A DNA stretch of 64,000 bases, from NCBI GenBank assembly GCA_040388535.1, contig JAZKBR010000001.1, positions 21,764 through 85,763 of the forward strand, given 5' to 3'. The notes under the pieces are model-generated. The model had not been told where the DNA came from, searched no databases, and saw nothing but the letters and a program-made list of their open reading frames with translations. Shown here in pieces: positions 43,506 through 52,104 of the stretch. The DNA is from Gemmatimonadota bacterium. Its GTDB lineage: Bacteria > Gemmatimonadota > Gemmatimonadetes > Gemmatimonadales > GWC2-71-9. How positions within the stretch are numbered: position 1 is the stretch's first letter; every line of letters starts with the position of its first letter. The position numbers were made by a program, and so were the translations under genes.

Positions 43506-44347
43506 GAGTCGTCCATCACCAGTCGGTAGGCGTCGTTGCGCGGGAGGTTGAAGCGTGCCGCGACCATACGAACAATGTCCTTGCGGGATTCGCCCGCGGC
43601 GAGTCGCTCGCGCACCAGCGCGCCGACTTCCGCCAGATCCACTTCGACCGGTGCGTCGGGAACTTCGCCACGCCCGGCAAGCACCACCGTGACCTCGCCC
43701 CGCGGCGGCGTGCTCTCGTAGTGGGCGGCCAGTTCAGCAAGCGTTCCACTCCGAAGCTCCTCGTGGAGCTTGGTCAGCTCGCGGGCGACGACCGCACGAC
43801 GTTCGCCGCCGCAGAGCAGCGCGAGGTCCGCCAGGAGTTCGCCGGTTCGCGGCGGCGCCTCGAAGAAGACGACGGTCCACTGCTCCACCGCGGCACGCTC
43901 GAGGAGTTGCCGGCGTTCCTTCCCTTTCCGCGGCACAAAGCCAAGAAAGAGATACCGATCGCCTGGCATCCCGGCCGCGCTGAGCGCCGTGGCCACGGCC
44001 GACGGGCCGGGAATTGGCACCACCCGGACACCGGCCTCACGTGCCGCCGCGACCAATTCCACGCCCGGGTCGCTGATCGCCGGAGTGCCGGCATCGGTCA
44101 CCAGCGCTACATCGCGACCATCCGCCAGCAGCGCAAGCAGGGCATCGGCCCGCCGCTCCGTGCTGTGGGCGTGGTAGGACATCAATCGGGGATGGGCGTC
44201 AATGGCTGCCAGAAGCCCCTGGGTCCGGCGGGTGTCCTCTGCGGCGACGGTATCGACCGTGCGTAACGTCTCGGCCGCCCGGGGAGAGAGGTCGCCCATA
44301 TGACCCAGCGGGGTCGCCACGACGTAGAGGGTTCCAGGAGGCATCAC
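43502..44347 (-). CDS. rsmI: 16S rRNA (cytidine-1402-2'-O)-methyltransferase
   Basis: SAM-dependent methylation of C1402 of 16S rRNA in the ribosomal decoding centre. The protein is 281 aa, tetrapyrrole-methylase fold. Motifs are LYVVATPLGHMGDLSPRA, VAAEDTRRTQGLL, ALVTDAGTPAISDPGVELV and IPGPSAVATALSAAGMPGDRYLFLGFVPRKGKER. It is the first gene of the run rsmI-DUF4159-DUF4175-TPR-Tat-JAB/DinG, and a terminator of trxA lies just before its start codon. Confidence 0.95.
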   Translation of the reverse strand: MMPPGTLYVVATPLGHMGDLSPRAAETLRTVDTVAAEDTRRTQGLLAAIDAHPRLMSYHAHSTERRADALLALLADGRDVALVTDAGTPAISDPGVELVAAAREAGVRVVPIPGPSAVATALSAAGMPGDRYLFLGFVPRKGKERRQLLERAAVEQWTVVFFEAPPRTGELLADLALLCGGERRAVVARELTKLHEELRSGTLAELAAHYESTPPRGEVTVVLAGRGEVPDAPVEVDLAEVGALVRERLAAGESRKDIVRMVAARFNLPRNDAYRLVMDDS

Positions 44348-44349
44348 GG

Positions 44350-44381
44350 AAAATAGACCGGCCGCCCTTGCGGGGCGGCCG
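44350..44381 (-). terminator. Intrinsic terminator between trxA and rsmI
   Basis: On the minus strand a 9-bp stem (CGGCCGCCC with GGGCGGCCG, 44381-44373 and 44367-44359), a 5-nt loop, then GUCUAUUUU ending at 44350. It lies downstream of trxA and its U-run ends three bases before the rsmI ATG at 44347, so rsmI either has its own promoter or is reached by read-through. Confidence 0.85.
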
Positions 44382-44405
44382 ATCGGGATCGCGAGGTCTC
44401 GGGGC

Positions 44406-44738
44406 TCAGGCCGCGAGGTGCGTCTTGATCTTCGCCTCGATGGCAGCGCGCGGAAGCGCTCCCACCACCGTGTCGACGTGCTTCCCGTCCTTGAAGAAGA
44501 GGATCGACGGAATCGAACGCACGTTGAATTTCATTGACGTGCCCTGATTGGAGTCGACATCAAGCTTGGTGATCTTGACCTGACCGGCGTATTCCGTCGC
44601 CAGCGCTTCAAGCGTCGGCGCGATCGCGCGGCACGGCCCACACCACTCGGCCCAGAAGTCCACCAGCACGAGTCCCTTGGCCTGCGAGACTTCGCCGTCG
44701 AACGTCCCATCGGTGACTGCTACCGTCTGTCCACTCAT
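44406..44738 (-). CDS. trxA: Thioredoxin
   Basis: A 110-aa thioredoxin with the active site WAEWCGPCRAIAPTL (Cys pair CGPC near residues 34-37) and the cis-proline in VRSIPSILFFKDGKHVDTVVG. It reduces cytosolic disulfides. GAGGAG lies ten bases upstream of the ATG. Its gene is transcribed divergently from the epimerase gene over 41 nt, and an intrinsic terminator follows. Confidence 0.95.
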   Translation of the reverse strand: MSGQTVAVTDGTFDGEVSQAKGLVLVDFWAEWCGPCRAIAPTLEALATEYAGQVKITKLDVDSNQGTSMKFNVRSIPSILFFKDGKHVDTVVGALPRAAIEAKIKTHLAA

Positions 44739-44750
44739 CGTTCCACCACT

Positions 44751-44763
44751 CCTCAGCCTGAGG
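44751..44763. promoter_or_regulatory. Palindrome between divergent trxA and epimerase genes
   Basis: CCTCAGCCTGAGG is a 6-bp perfect inverted repeat around a central base in the 41-nt divergent gap. It includes the trxA Shine-Dalgarno (GAGGAG region), and a TAATAC sequence on the minus strand adjoins it. It might be an operator, but the short length allows chance. Confidence 0.3.
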
Positions 44764-44779
44764 TATTAGGTTCCCATTC

Positions 44780-45169
44780 ATGAAGCCGACCATAGCTCAT
44801 ATCGGCATTGCGGTGCCGAGCGTGGAGGCCGCCCAGCGCTTCTATCGCGACGTACTCGGCGTCGCCTCACGCGGCCCCGAAGAAGCGGATGGCGCGCGCA
44901 TCGTGCACTTGCATTTCGGCGAGTCCGAAGTCGAACTGCTCGAGCCAGTGGACCCAGCATCCCCGATCGCCACCTTTCTCGAACGGCGCGGTCCGGGGAT
45001 CCACCACATCTGCTATCGTGTCGCCAACCTCGATGCCGCACTCGATGCGTGTCGTGAGCAGGGCTATCGGCTGGTGGACGAGGTCCCTCGCCTGGGAGCC
45101 GGAGGATGCCGGATTGCCTTTGTCCATCCCAAGGCGACCGACGGCATCCTGATCGAACTCACCGAGTAG
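44780..45169 (+). CDS. mce: Methylmalonyl-CoA epimerase-like VOC protein
   Basis: A 129-aa VOC-fold protein. Metal ligands are His7 (IAHIGIAV), the second-site Glu in SEVELLEP, His in GIHHICYRV and Glu in ILIELTE, arranged as in methylmalonyl-CoA epimerase, which interconverts the (2R) and (2S) forms in propionate metabolism. The terminal HPKATDGILIELTE is a typical Mce ending. No methylmalonyl-CoA mutase gene is in the window, so a glyoxalase-type alternative remains. Confidence 0.85.
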   Translation: MKPTIAHIGIAVPSVEAAQRFYRDVLGVASRGPEEADGARIVHLHFGESEVELLEPVDPASPIATFLERRGPGIHHICYRVANLDAALDACREQGYRLVDEVPRLGAGGCRIAFVHPKATDGILIELTE

Positions 45170-45178
45170 AACGCTCGA

Positions 45179-45637
45179 TTAGCGCCCCGGGTTCCCTGCG
45201 GTGCGGGTGTTTTCGCAGGGCTTGTTGGCCTGCGCCGCCTGGCTCAGATCGAAGTTCTTCACGATCCAGCCGCTCTTGGTCTTGACGGTGGTCACCGGGA
45301 TGGTCACGCGACACTGGCCGTGCGAGATCTCGGTGGTCACGATCCGCTCGTTCGAGCTGCTGGCATCCACCTCGGAGAGGGCTCGCGCCGAGACTCCCTT
45401 GAGGTAGGCATTCATGATCGCGACGCGCTTCTGGTAATCTTTCGGGAATCCGGTCACCCGGGCCGACCCCTTGGCCGAGCCCCAGAGTTCGGACATCCGG
45501 GTCAGGTTGCTGTCCGACGTGGCGCGCATGAACTCCTCGACCACGGCCGACGGCGTCCGTTCCGACCGCTGGGCCGAGAGCGGGGCGGCGAGGGCGACAG
45601 CAGCGACGGCAGTGAGCATATTCAGGACGAGCTTCAC
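45179..45637 (-). CDS. Exported protein of unknown function (152 aa)
   Basis: A signal peptide ends ALAAPLSAQ (Gln +1, about residue 23). The mature 130 residues begin with SAVVEEFMRATSDSNLTRMSELWG, which resembles the first helices of NTF2-like or DUF4878 proteins, and end with strand-rich RVTIPVTTVKTKSGWIVKNFDL. A pair of Cys (GQCRV, KPCEN) could form a disulfide. No function can be given. The gene converges with the epimerase gene, 9 nt apart, and diverges from pdxJ. Confidence 0.7.
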   Translation of the reverse strand: MKLVLNMLTAVAAVALAAPLSAQRSERTPSAVVEEFMRATSDSNLTRMSELWGSAKGSARVTGFPKDYQKRVAIMNAYLKGVSARALSEVDASSSNERIVTTEISHGQCRVTIPVTTVKTKSGWIVKNFDLSQAAQANKPCENTRTAGNPGR

Positions 45638-45690
45638 GACGGACTCCTTGGCTGACTTGGCGAGCGAAACGTATACCCCGGCACTACTGA

Positions 45691-46416
45691 ATGCGACCGC
45701 AACGACTCTATATCAACGTGGATCACGTGGCGACGGTCCGCGAGGCCCGCAAGACGGATGAGCCGAGTCCGCTCCAGGCGGCCCTCGAATCCGAGGCGCA
45801 TGGTGCCGATGGGATCACCATCCACCTGAGAGAGGATCGGCGGCACATCCAGGATCGTGATGCCCGGGAGATCGCCGCCGGCATCGCGACAGTGTGCAAT
45901 CTGGAACTCGCGGTGCGTGATGACATCATCGCGATCGCCTGCGAGCTGAAGCCTTTCCAAGCGACTATCGTGCCCGAGCGACGCGAAGAGGTCACCACCG
46001 AAGGCGGACTTGACGTCTCTCGCCGCGACCCGGCGCTTCGCTCGGCGATCCGTCGGCTCGAGGAGGCGGGGATCCACGTATCCTTGTTCATTGATCCCAC
46101 CGAAGCGGCGATCGACGCGTCCAAGGACCTTGGCGTGCCGGCCATCGAACTGCACACAGGTCGCTATGCCCACCACTGGCGCCGCGACCAGACCGCTCTG
46201 GACGAGTTGCGGCACGCGGCTGAGCACGCCGCCGGTATGGGACTCGCCGTGCACGCAGGCCACGGCCTGACCTACCTGAACGTCGGCCCGGTGGCCGCCA
46301 TCCCCGAGATCGAGGAGCTCAACATCGGACACTCGATCGTCAGCCGCGCGCTCCTCACCGGGATCGGCCCCGCCGTCCGCGAGATGCGGCGATTGATGCA
46401 CGAGGCCCGCGGGTGA
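45691..46416 (+). CDS. pdxJ: Pyridoxine 5'-phosphate synthase
   Basis: Condenses 1-deoxyxylulose 5-phosphate with 3-amino-2-oxopropyl phosphate to give pyridoxine phosphate, final step of DXP-dependent vitamin B6 synthesis. The 241 aa include [22 protein letters not shown] (His and Asp of the active site), [20 protein letters not shown] and [15 protein letters not shown]. The gene is coupled to the HPt-like gene by GTGA overlap. pdxA is not in the window. Confidence 0.96.
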   Translation: MRPQRLYINVDHVATVREARKTDEPSPLQAALESEAHGADGITIHLREDRRHIQDRDAREIAAGIATVCNLELAVRDDIIAIACELKPFQATIVPERREEVTTEGGLDVSRRDPALRSAIRRLEEAGIHVSLFIDPTEAAIDASKDLGVPAIELHTGRYAHHWRRDQTALDELRHAAEHAAGMGLAVHAGHGLTYLNVGPVAAIPEIEELNIGHSIVSRALLTGIGPAVREMRRLMHEARG

Positions 46417-48290
46417 GCACCGCCGCCCGCCGGGCGGAGTTCTTCGCGCTCGAGGCCGGCGAGTACCTTGCCGACCTGGGGCCGGTGGCCGCTGCCCGCG
46501 ATGTACCCGACGCCGAACGCTTGGTCCGCGGAGCGCGGGCACTCCGGGGCGCCGCGCTGATGGCGGGCCTCGGCACCTTCGCGCGGGCTGCCGCCGGGCT
46601 CGAGGGGATCGCCCGGCAGGTCCGGGACAACGCGCTCGCGTGGGATCCCGACGCCCGGGAAGCGTGGAATGAGGGGCTCGGGACCCTGCGTGGCCTGGTT
46701 CCCCGCGCGACGACCTGGGAAGCCAATGATGACCGGCAGGCCCTGGCGCTGGTCGATCGGCTCGAGCGAGTTTCTGGCGGGATGTCGGCTCGACCGGTCG
46801 CACCCACCACGCCGCGCACCTCGCTCAGCGCCGGCGTCCGCGCCTTCATTGCGCGCGAGTCCGCCCTGATTGCCGGTTCGTTCGCCCAGGCCGCGCGAGC
46901 GCTGGCACCGACCCCGCCACCTGCCGCACTCACCGCGGTGCTCGAGCGGATGCAGTCGTTGCGGGGCCTCGGCGCATCGGCCGAATTGTCGCCGCTGCCC
47001 GAATTGCTCGACGCAATGGAACTCGCAACGCGAACGCTGCTGGGAGAATCCCCTGCACCGCCCGACGTGGCGAACATCTTCGCCGATGCCGCACACGCGA
47101 TGAGTGCGATTGCGAAGGCGCTCGCCGATGGTGGTCAGATCACCTTGCCTCCGACGCTCGAACGGGTGGCGGCACGCCTGCTCGACACCTATGCCGCCGA
47201 GAGCGACGTAGTGCCGATTGCGATGCTGGCGCCGACCGGCGAAGAGCCGATTGTGCAGCACGGTATCGCGCCGGGCCCGGTGGGTGATCTCTCGCCGATT
47301 GCGGTCGAACTCGTGAGTGTGGGCGATCACCTGCTCGCCGCCGCCGATGCGCTCATCAAGCCGACCTCGCCGATTGCGCGCGACCTCCGGCTTTTCGTGC
47401 TGCACCGGACCCTCTCGACGATGCCGCCGCGGAGCGCGACCGGCCGCTTCCTCGCGCCGATCGCCGAGGCGATCACCGCCGCGATCGGCCATGGTGTCGC
47501 AGCGCGCAAGCCGGAGGCATTCGTCGCGATGCTGCGTGACTGCGGCCGCTTCCTCGTGGAATCAGGCAGCGAATCCGATCGGGTGGCGCTCACCCGGCAA
47601 CGCGATCGGATCGCGGCGGCCATCGTGCGTTCGGATGCGCCGGCACTGATGCCCTGGATCCCGGAACCGCTCGAGGAAGAGATCGCGGTGGCACCTGCCG
47701 TTGCGACGGCACCGCCGTCGGCGCCAATTGCAGCGCCAGTTGCAGCGCCAGTTCCGGAGCAAGTTGCAGCGACAGCACCAGCACCGACCGCCGCAGATGA
47801 CCTGGCCGACGCACCGATTGTCGACATCGCCGGACTGGCACCCGATCCGCTTCCCGCCGACGATGACATCGTGTCGATCGAATCGCTCGCGCCCGCGGAA
47901 GATGCGAGCGACATCGTCTCGATCGAATCGCTGGCCCCTGAAGACGATGACATGCCGATCGTGTCCATTGAATCGCTGGCGCCGATCGCCACCGGCCCGG
48001 GCCTGCTCGAGCGCGCCTACATTCGGCGCGGCGCGCTGCTCCTCGAACCGCGCCCGACCCAGGCCTCGCTCGAGGGCCTCACCGGGCGCAGCGTGGCCGC
48101 GGCCGACGACGCCATGATCCTCCCCGTCGCCGACATCCTCTATCGCGGGGTCGCGGCCCTCGACCGTGCCGAAGAAGTGCGGGCCGAGATCAACGCCATC
48201 CTAGCCGAACCGACGGTCTCACTCGAGGCCCTCCGACCCTGGATCAACGAATTGCTCGATCTTGTCCCGTTGGCGCGTGACGCGGCCTGA
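46413..48290 (+). CDS. HPt-like helical protein lacking the phospho-acceptor His, with a VSIESLAP repeat linker
   Basis: A 625-aa protein, no signal or membrane segment. The first about 110 residues have an HPt/CheA-P1-like pattern ([30 protein letters not shown]) but the His expected before the Lys-Gly or Arg-Gly pair is Arg-Ala, so phospho-transfer is not expected. A second helical region similar to the first spans about 130-240. Residues about 465-530 carry the repeat IVSIESLAP three times, preceded by the degenerate IVDIAGLAP, in acidic linkers. It is probably an adaptor or gliding/signalling scaffold; this is inference. Starts overlapping pdxJ. Confidence 0.65.
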   Translation: MSTAARRAEFFALEAGEYLADLGPVAAARDVPDAERLVRGARALRGAALMAGLGTFARAAAGLEGIARQVRDNALAWDPDAREAWNEGLGTLRGLVPRATTWEANDDRQALALVDRLERVSGGMSARPVAPTTPRTSLSAGVRAFIARESALIAGSFAQAARALAPTPPPAALTAVLERMQSLRGLGASAELSPLPELLDAMELATRTLLGESPAPPDVANIFADAAHAMSAIAKALADGGQITLPPTLERVAARLLDTYAAESDVVPIAMLAPTGEEPIVQHGIAPGPVGDLSPIAVELVSVGDHLLAAADALIKPTSPIARDLRLFVLHRTLSTMPPRSATGRFLAPIAEAITAAIGHGVAARKPEAFVAMLRDCGRFLVESGSESDRVALTRQRDRIAAAIVRSDAPALMPWIPEPLEEEIAVAPAVATAPPSAPIAAPVAAPVPEQVAATAPAPTAADDLADAPIVDIAGLAPDPLPADDDIVSIESLAPAEDASDIVSIESLAPEDDDMPIVSIESLAPIATGPGLLERAYIRRGALLLEPRPTQASLEGLTGRSVAAADDAMILPVADILYRGVAALDRAEEVRAEINAILAEPTVSLEALRPWINELLDLVPLARDAA

Positions 48291-49296
48291 CCGCGGCAGC
48301 GCGCGTGCGCTGCAACTCGTTGTCGGGCTGGTGGTCTCGGCAGTTCTGATCTACTTCGCCTTTCGAGGAACCAAGTGGCCGCTGCTCTGGGAAAGCATCC
48401 GGAACATGCACGTGCTGCCGATGCTCTTCGCGGTCGTGGTCAGTACCCTGCCTTTCCCGCTCCGCGTTCCGCGCTGGAAGTTGCTCCTGCGACACGACGA
48501 CGACAGCGCACTTCCGAATGCGTCGCTATGGCACGCGATCGCGATCGGATTCGCCGCCAACAACACGTTGCCCTTCCGTGCCGGTGAAGTCTTGCGAGTG
48601 GCTGCGGTCAGTCGCCTCGGCAAGGTGTCGTTCGCAACGGCGCTCTCGTCACTGGCCGTCGAACGAGTCCTCGATGCCCTCACTGTGGTGGCAATGCTCG
48701 GCATCGGGCTGGTGCTCGCGAACTTTCCCGCGAGTGCCGGTGCTCCCGACCCATCGACGGCCTCGAAAATTGGCGTCATCTGTATCGCCGTGCTCATCGT
48801 GGCGATCATCGCGGCGTGGAAACGTGAGTTGGCGCTCGGTCTGATCCGGAAGGTGGTAGGTCACGGATCGATCGGGGAGCATATCCATCACTTTGCCGAC
48901 CGGCTGCTTGCCGGCCTGAACGCGCTGCGTGACCCGCGTCGCGCAATTCCGGTCGTGGCGTGGACCATCGTGATCTGGCTGGTGAATGCCGCCGCGTTCT
49001 ACTTCGCGTTCTCGGCGTTCGACATCCAGGTGCCCTTCTCAGGTGCGTTGGTGCTCCAGGGGTTGCTGATGATCGGCATCGCAGTCCCTCAGGGACCGGG
49101 CTATCCCGGTGGCTTCGAGGCGCCCATCGTCCTTGTGCTTGGTTTCTACTCGGTAGACCCGAACCTCGCGCTCGCCTACGCAGTCAGCTACCACCTCCTC
49201 ACCTTCGTCCCGATCACCCTCCTCGGCGCGTGGTCGGCGGTGCGCAGCGGCGTGACGCTCAAGAGTGCCAAGGCCGTGGAGGAAGCGGCGACGTGA
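48262..49296 (+). CDS. Lysylphosphatidylglycerol-synthase-TM/UPF0104 family flippase-like protein
   Basis: A 344-aa polytopic membrane protein (about eight helices) of the AglD/MprF-N family. Motifs WKLLLR, AIGFAANNTLPFRAGEVLRVAAVSRLG, ATALSSLAVERVLDALTV and VPQGPGYPGGFEAPIVLVLGF are the family landmarks; they are thought to hold conserved polar residues in lipid or polyisoprenoid flipping. The start is TTG at 48262, giving 29 nt overlap with the previous gene. The ispE gene overlaps its stop as GTGA, an interesting link to isoprenoid lipid synthesis. Confidence 0.85.
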   Translation: MSRWRVTRPDRGSARALQLVVGLVVSAVLIYFAFRGTKWPLLWESIRNMHVLPMLFAVVVSTLPFPLRVPRWKLLLRHDDDSALPNASLWHAIAIGFAANNTLPFRAGEVLRVAAVSRLGKVSFATALSSLAVERVLDALTVVAMLGIGLVLANFPASAGAPDPSTASKIGVICIAVLIVAIIAAWKRELALGLIRKVVGHGSIGEHIHHFADRLLAGLNALRDPRRAIPVVAWTIVIWLVNAAAFYFAFSAFDIQVPFSGALVLQGLLMIGIAVPQGPGYPGGFEAPIVLVLGFYSVDPNLALAYAVSYHLLTFVPITLLGAWSAVRSGVTLKSAKAVEEAAT

Positions 49297-50150
49297 GCGA
49301 GACGCTCACGCGTGAATGTCCCGCCAAGGTGAACCTCCTCCTCCGCGTCCTGGCGCGTGAAGAGAATGGCTACCACGGCATTGAAAGCGTCTTCTGTCGG
49401 GTCGGCCTCAGTGACACCCTCGAGGTGTCCCGCGCCGCGAGCGGCATCACCCTCGACGTGCAGGGTGCCGATGTCGGTCCGGTCGAGAAGAACCTCGCGT
49501 ATCGTGCGGCCGATGCCGTGATGGCGGCGACCGGGCGCCGATTCGGGGTCGCGATGACGCTCACCAAGCGGATTCCGGCCGGCGGCGGTCTGGGCGGTGG
49601 CTCGAGCGATGCGGCACAGGCGCTCCACGCCGTGAACCAGCTCGCGGGCAACGCGGTGCCGCAGAGCGAGCTGCTGCAGATCGGTTACCGGATCGGTGCC
49701 GACGTGCCGTTCTTCGTGAGCGGTGCCCCGCTTGCCCTGGGATGGGGCCACGGCCAGCGACTCCTCTCGCTGCCGCCGCTGCCACCAGCCCCGGCACTCC
49801 TTCTCTTCCCGGGGATTCCGGTGCCAACCGGGGAGGCCTACGGCTGGGTCGACGAAATCCGGTCGGGATCGACCCCTCGCGGCAGTGTCACCCTCGATCT
49901 CTCAGTGCTGAGCAACTGGAGCGACCTCGCCCGGGTCGGCGGCAACGACTTCGAGGCGGCGGTCTTCGGGAAGTACCCCGCCATCAAGGGGGCCTTTGAG
50001 GCACTGGCACTCACCTGCCCCTTCCTCTGCCGGATGAGCGGCTCGGGAAGCACCTTGTTCGCGGTCTACCGCACCCCGGCCGACCGCGACGACGCCCGGA
50101 TGCAGCTCGGGAGCAAGCACGGCCAGCTGGTCGCCACGACCCTGGGCTAG
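49293..50150 (+). CDS. ispE: 4-diphosphocytidyl-2-C-methyl-D-erythritol kinase
   Basis: GHMP kinase of the MEP isoprenoid pathway. It is 285 aa from GTG at 49293, preceded by GGAGGAAG seven bases upstream; longer readings run into the flippase gene in another frame. Motifs are CPAKVNLLLRVL (Lys), PAGGGLGGGSSDAAQAL (ATP loop) and ADVPFFVSG (catalytic Asp), plus RMSGSGSTLFAVY near the C-terminus. A tRNA-Gln and prs follow, the common ispE-prs order. Confidence 0.95.
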   Translation: MSETLTRECPAKVNLLLRVLAREENGYHGIESVFCRVGLSDTLEVSRAASGITLDVQGADVGPVEKNLAYRAADAVMAATGRRFGVAMTLTKRIPAGGGLGGGSSDAAQALHAVNQLAGNAVPQSELLQIGYRIGADVPFFVSGAPLALGWGHGQRLLSLPPLPPAPALLLFPGIPVPTGEAYGWVDEIRSGSTPRGSVTLDLSVLSNWSDLARVGGNDFEAAVFGKYPAIKGAFEALALTCPFLCRMSGSGSTLFAVYRTPADRDDARMQLGSKHGQLVATTLG

Positions 50151-50216
50151 GCGCCAGCCGCTGGGGCGGGACTCCCGCCGGCGCCCGCTGTTCGCTTTCT
50201 TTGCATCGCCATTCCT

Positions 50217-50287
50217 TCCCTGGTCGTCCAATGGCAGGACAGCGGCCTTTGGAGCCGCGAATCGTGGTTCGAGTCCACGCCGGGGAA
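50217..50287 (+). tRNA. tRNA-Gln (UUG)
   Basis: A 71-nt tRNA. Acceptor arms TCCCTGG (50217-50223) and CCGGGGA (50280-50286) pair with one G-U, discriminator A. The anticodon arm GCGGC-CTTTGGA-GCCGC gives UUG, and GTGGTTCGAGTCCAC is the T-arm. CCA is not encoded. It lies between ispE and prs, a frequent position for tRNA-Gln. Confidence 0.95.
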
Positions 50288-50298
50288 CTGGAACTGCC

Positions 50299-50423
50299 GG
50301 ATGACAGGTGACAGATGACGGATGACAGATCAGGCATCTTGTCCCTCCCTCTGCCCCTCTTCCGGGCCCGCGCGGGCCTCGCCCCCCCACCAGCTGTCAT
50401 CTGTCATCGGTCATCCATCATCC
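50299..50423. repeat. Imperfect 30-bp inverted repeat with GATGACAG-type units
   Basis: The arm 50299-50328 (ATGACAG-like units) and the arm 50394-50423 match in reverse complement at 25 of 30 positions. The 65-nt interior holds a 14-bp perfect palindrome (GGCCCGCGCGGGCC, 50365-50378). The element occupies most of the gap between tRNA-Gln and prs. It recalls the shorter repeat at 2216-2271 (GGATGAT units); both end in ATCCATCATCC. I see no ORF in the gap. Confidence 0.75.
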
Positions 50424-50483
50424 GCCTGCTGACGCCCCGGTTGCCCGTATCTCACGGCTCCGTTATCTTTTCGGGCTGTCTTT

Positions 50484-51437
50484 ATGGCGGAACTGCCCCT
50501 GCTTTCGAAGCCCATGCTCCTGCTGAGCGGGTCGGCCAACCGACCCCTCGCTGAGGAGATCGCCCAGCAGCTGGATACCCAGCTTTGCAAGGTGACGCTC
50601 AAGCGCTTCGCAGACGGGGAGATCTTCGTCCGGATTGATGAGAACGTTCGCGGTCGCGACGTCTATGTCATCAATTCGACGAATCCGCCGGCCGAGAACA
50701 TGATGGAGCTGTTGATCCTCATGGATGCGGCCCGACGAGCAAGCGCGGCCCGGATTACGGCAGTGATTCCGTACTTCGGCTATGCCCGGCAGGACCGCAA
50801 GGACCAGCCGCGCGTGGCGATCTCGGCCAAGCTGATGGCTAACATGGTGTCGGTGGCAGGCGCCGATCGAGTCCTCTCGATCGACTTCCACCAGCACCAG
50901 TTGCAGGGGTTCTTCGACCTGCCGGTCGATCACCTCTATGCGGCGCCGATTTTCGTGAATCACTATCGGCAGAAGAACTTGCAGGATCTGGTGGTGGTGG
51001 CGCCCGATGTCGGCTCCGCCAAGATGGCACGAGGGTTTGCCAAGCGGCTCAACGGCACGCTGGCGATCATCGACAAGCGCCGCACCGGGCCGAACGTGGC
51101 CGAGGTCCTGAATGTGGTTGGCGATGTTGCCGGGAAGAATTGCATTCTCTCCGACGACATGATCGATACAGGTGGCACGATGGCCGAGGCCGTCCACGCG
51201 CTCAAGGCGCTGGGAGCCAAGGACATCTTCATCTGCGCGACACACGCTCTGCTGTCAGGCCCGGCGGTGCAGCGGTTGTCGGAATCACCAGTGACGGAAA
51301 TCGCCGTCACGAATACGATCAACCTGCCGCCCGAGCGGCACTTTCCGCAGTTGAAAGTGCTCTCGATCGCAGGTCTTCTGGCGAAGGCGATCGGCTACAC
51401 GCACAGCGACCAGTCGGTCAGCGCGCTGTTCGACTGA
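50484..51437 (+). CDS. prs: Ribose-phosphate pyrophosphokinase
   Basis: Makes PRPP from ribose 5-phosphate and ATP for nucleotides, His and Trp. The 317-aa class I enzyme has SGSANRPLAEEIA, RFADGEIFVRIDENVRGRDVYV, YFGYARQDRKDQPR, and the PRPP loop DDMIDTGGTMAEAV. It stands 16 nt before rplY. In this window PRPP use is represented by purine genes at 15426-17582. Confidence 0.97.
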   Translation: MAELPLLSKPMLLLSGSANRPLAEEIAQQLDTQLCKVTLKRFADGEIFVRIDENVRGRDVYVINSTNPPAENMMELLILMDAARRASAARITAVIPYFGYARQDRKDQPRVAISAKLMANMVSVAGADRVLSIDFHQHQLQGFFDLPVDHLYAAPIFVNHYRQKNLQDLVVVAPDVGSAKMARGFAKRLNGTLAIIDKRRTGPNVAEVLNVVGDVAGKNCILSDDMIDTGGTMAEAVHALKALGAKDIFICATHALLSGPAVQRLSESPVTEIAVTNTINLPPERHFPQLKVLSIAGLLAKAIGYTHSDQSVSALFD

Positions 51438-51453
51438 TGGACGGAGGCAGGAC

Positions 51454-52104
51454 ATGGCGCAGGTGAGTCTCGCGGCAGCATCGCGAACGGAATCGGGAAA
51501 GGGAGCGGCACGGTCGCTCCGTCGTGAGGGACGCGTTCCCGCCACGATGTACGGCCACGGCATCGCGGCACGCTCGCTGTCGGTCGATCACAAGCTGCTC
51601 GGCAAGCTCCTCGACGTGATCGGTGGCGAAGCCGCCCTCGTCGACGTGAGCATCGATGGCGCATCGCCGGTGAAGGCCCTGGTGCGTGAAGTCCAGCGCA
51701 ACCCGGTCCGTCGCGCCGACGTGATCCACCTCGACCTCTACGCCGTGGTCGCGACCGAAGCGATCACCGTCGAAGTCCCGGTCCACATCGTCGGCACCTC
51801 CGATGGCGTCCGCAATCACGGTGGCGTGCTCGACCACCACCTCCATCGCCTCACGGTGAAGGTGCTCCCGGCCGACATCCCCGAGCACATCGACGTCGAC
51901 GTGACGCACCTCGGCGTGGGTCACGCGGTTCACGTGCGTGACATCACGATCGCCAAGGGCGAGATCATGAACGACGCCGACGTCTCGATCGTCTCGGTGA
52001 TCCAGGCCCGTGCCGAGATCGTCGCAGCGCCGGTCGATGCGACCACGTCGCCGGAAGTCATCAAGAAGGGCAAGGCCGACGAGGCCGAGGCCGCTGGCGA
52101 GTAA
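51454..52104 (+). CDS. rplY: Large ribosomal subunit protein bL25 (CTC type)
   Basis: A 5S rRNA-binding ribosomal protein of 216 aa, i.e. the longer CTC type with an N-terminal L25 domain (ESGKGAARSLRREGRVPATMYGHG) and a C-terminal beta domain (VEVPVHIVGTSDGVRNHGGVLDHH). The last residues are acidic/Ala-rich. It lies in the conserved prs-rplY-pth order, and pth starts directly at the base after its TAA. Confidence 0.95.
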   Translation: MAQVSLAAASRTESGKGAARSLRREGRVPATMYGHGIAARSLSVDHKLLGKLLDVIGGEAALVDVSIDGASPVKALVREVQRNPVRRADVIHLDLYAVVATEAITVEVPVHIVGTSDGVRNHGGVLDHHLHRLTVKVLPADIPEHIDVDVTHLGVGHAVHVRDITIAKGEIMNDADVSIVSVIQARAEIVAAPVDATTSPEVIKKGKADEAEAAGE

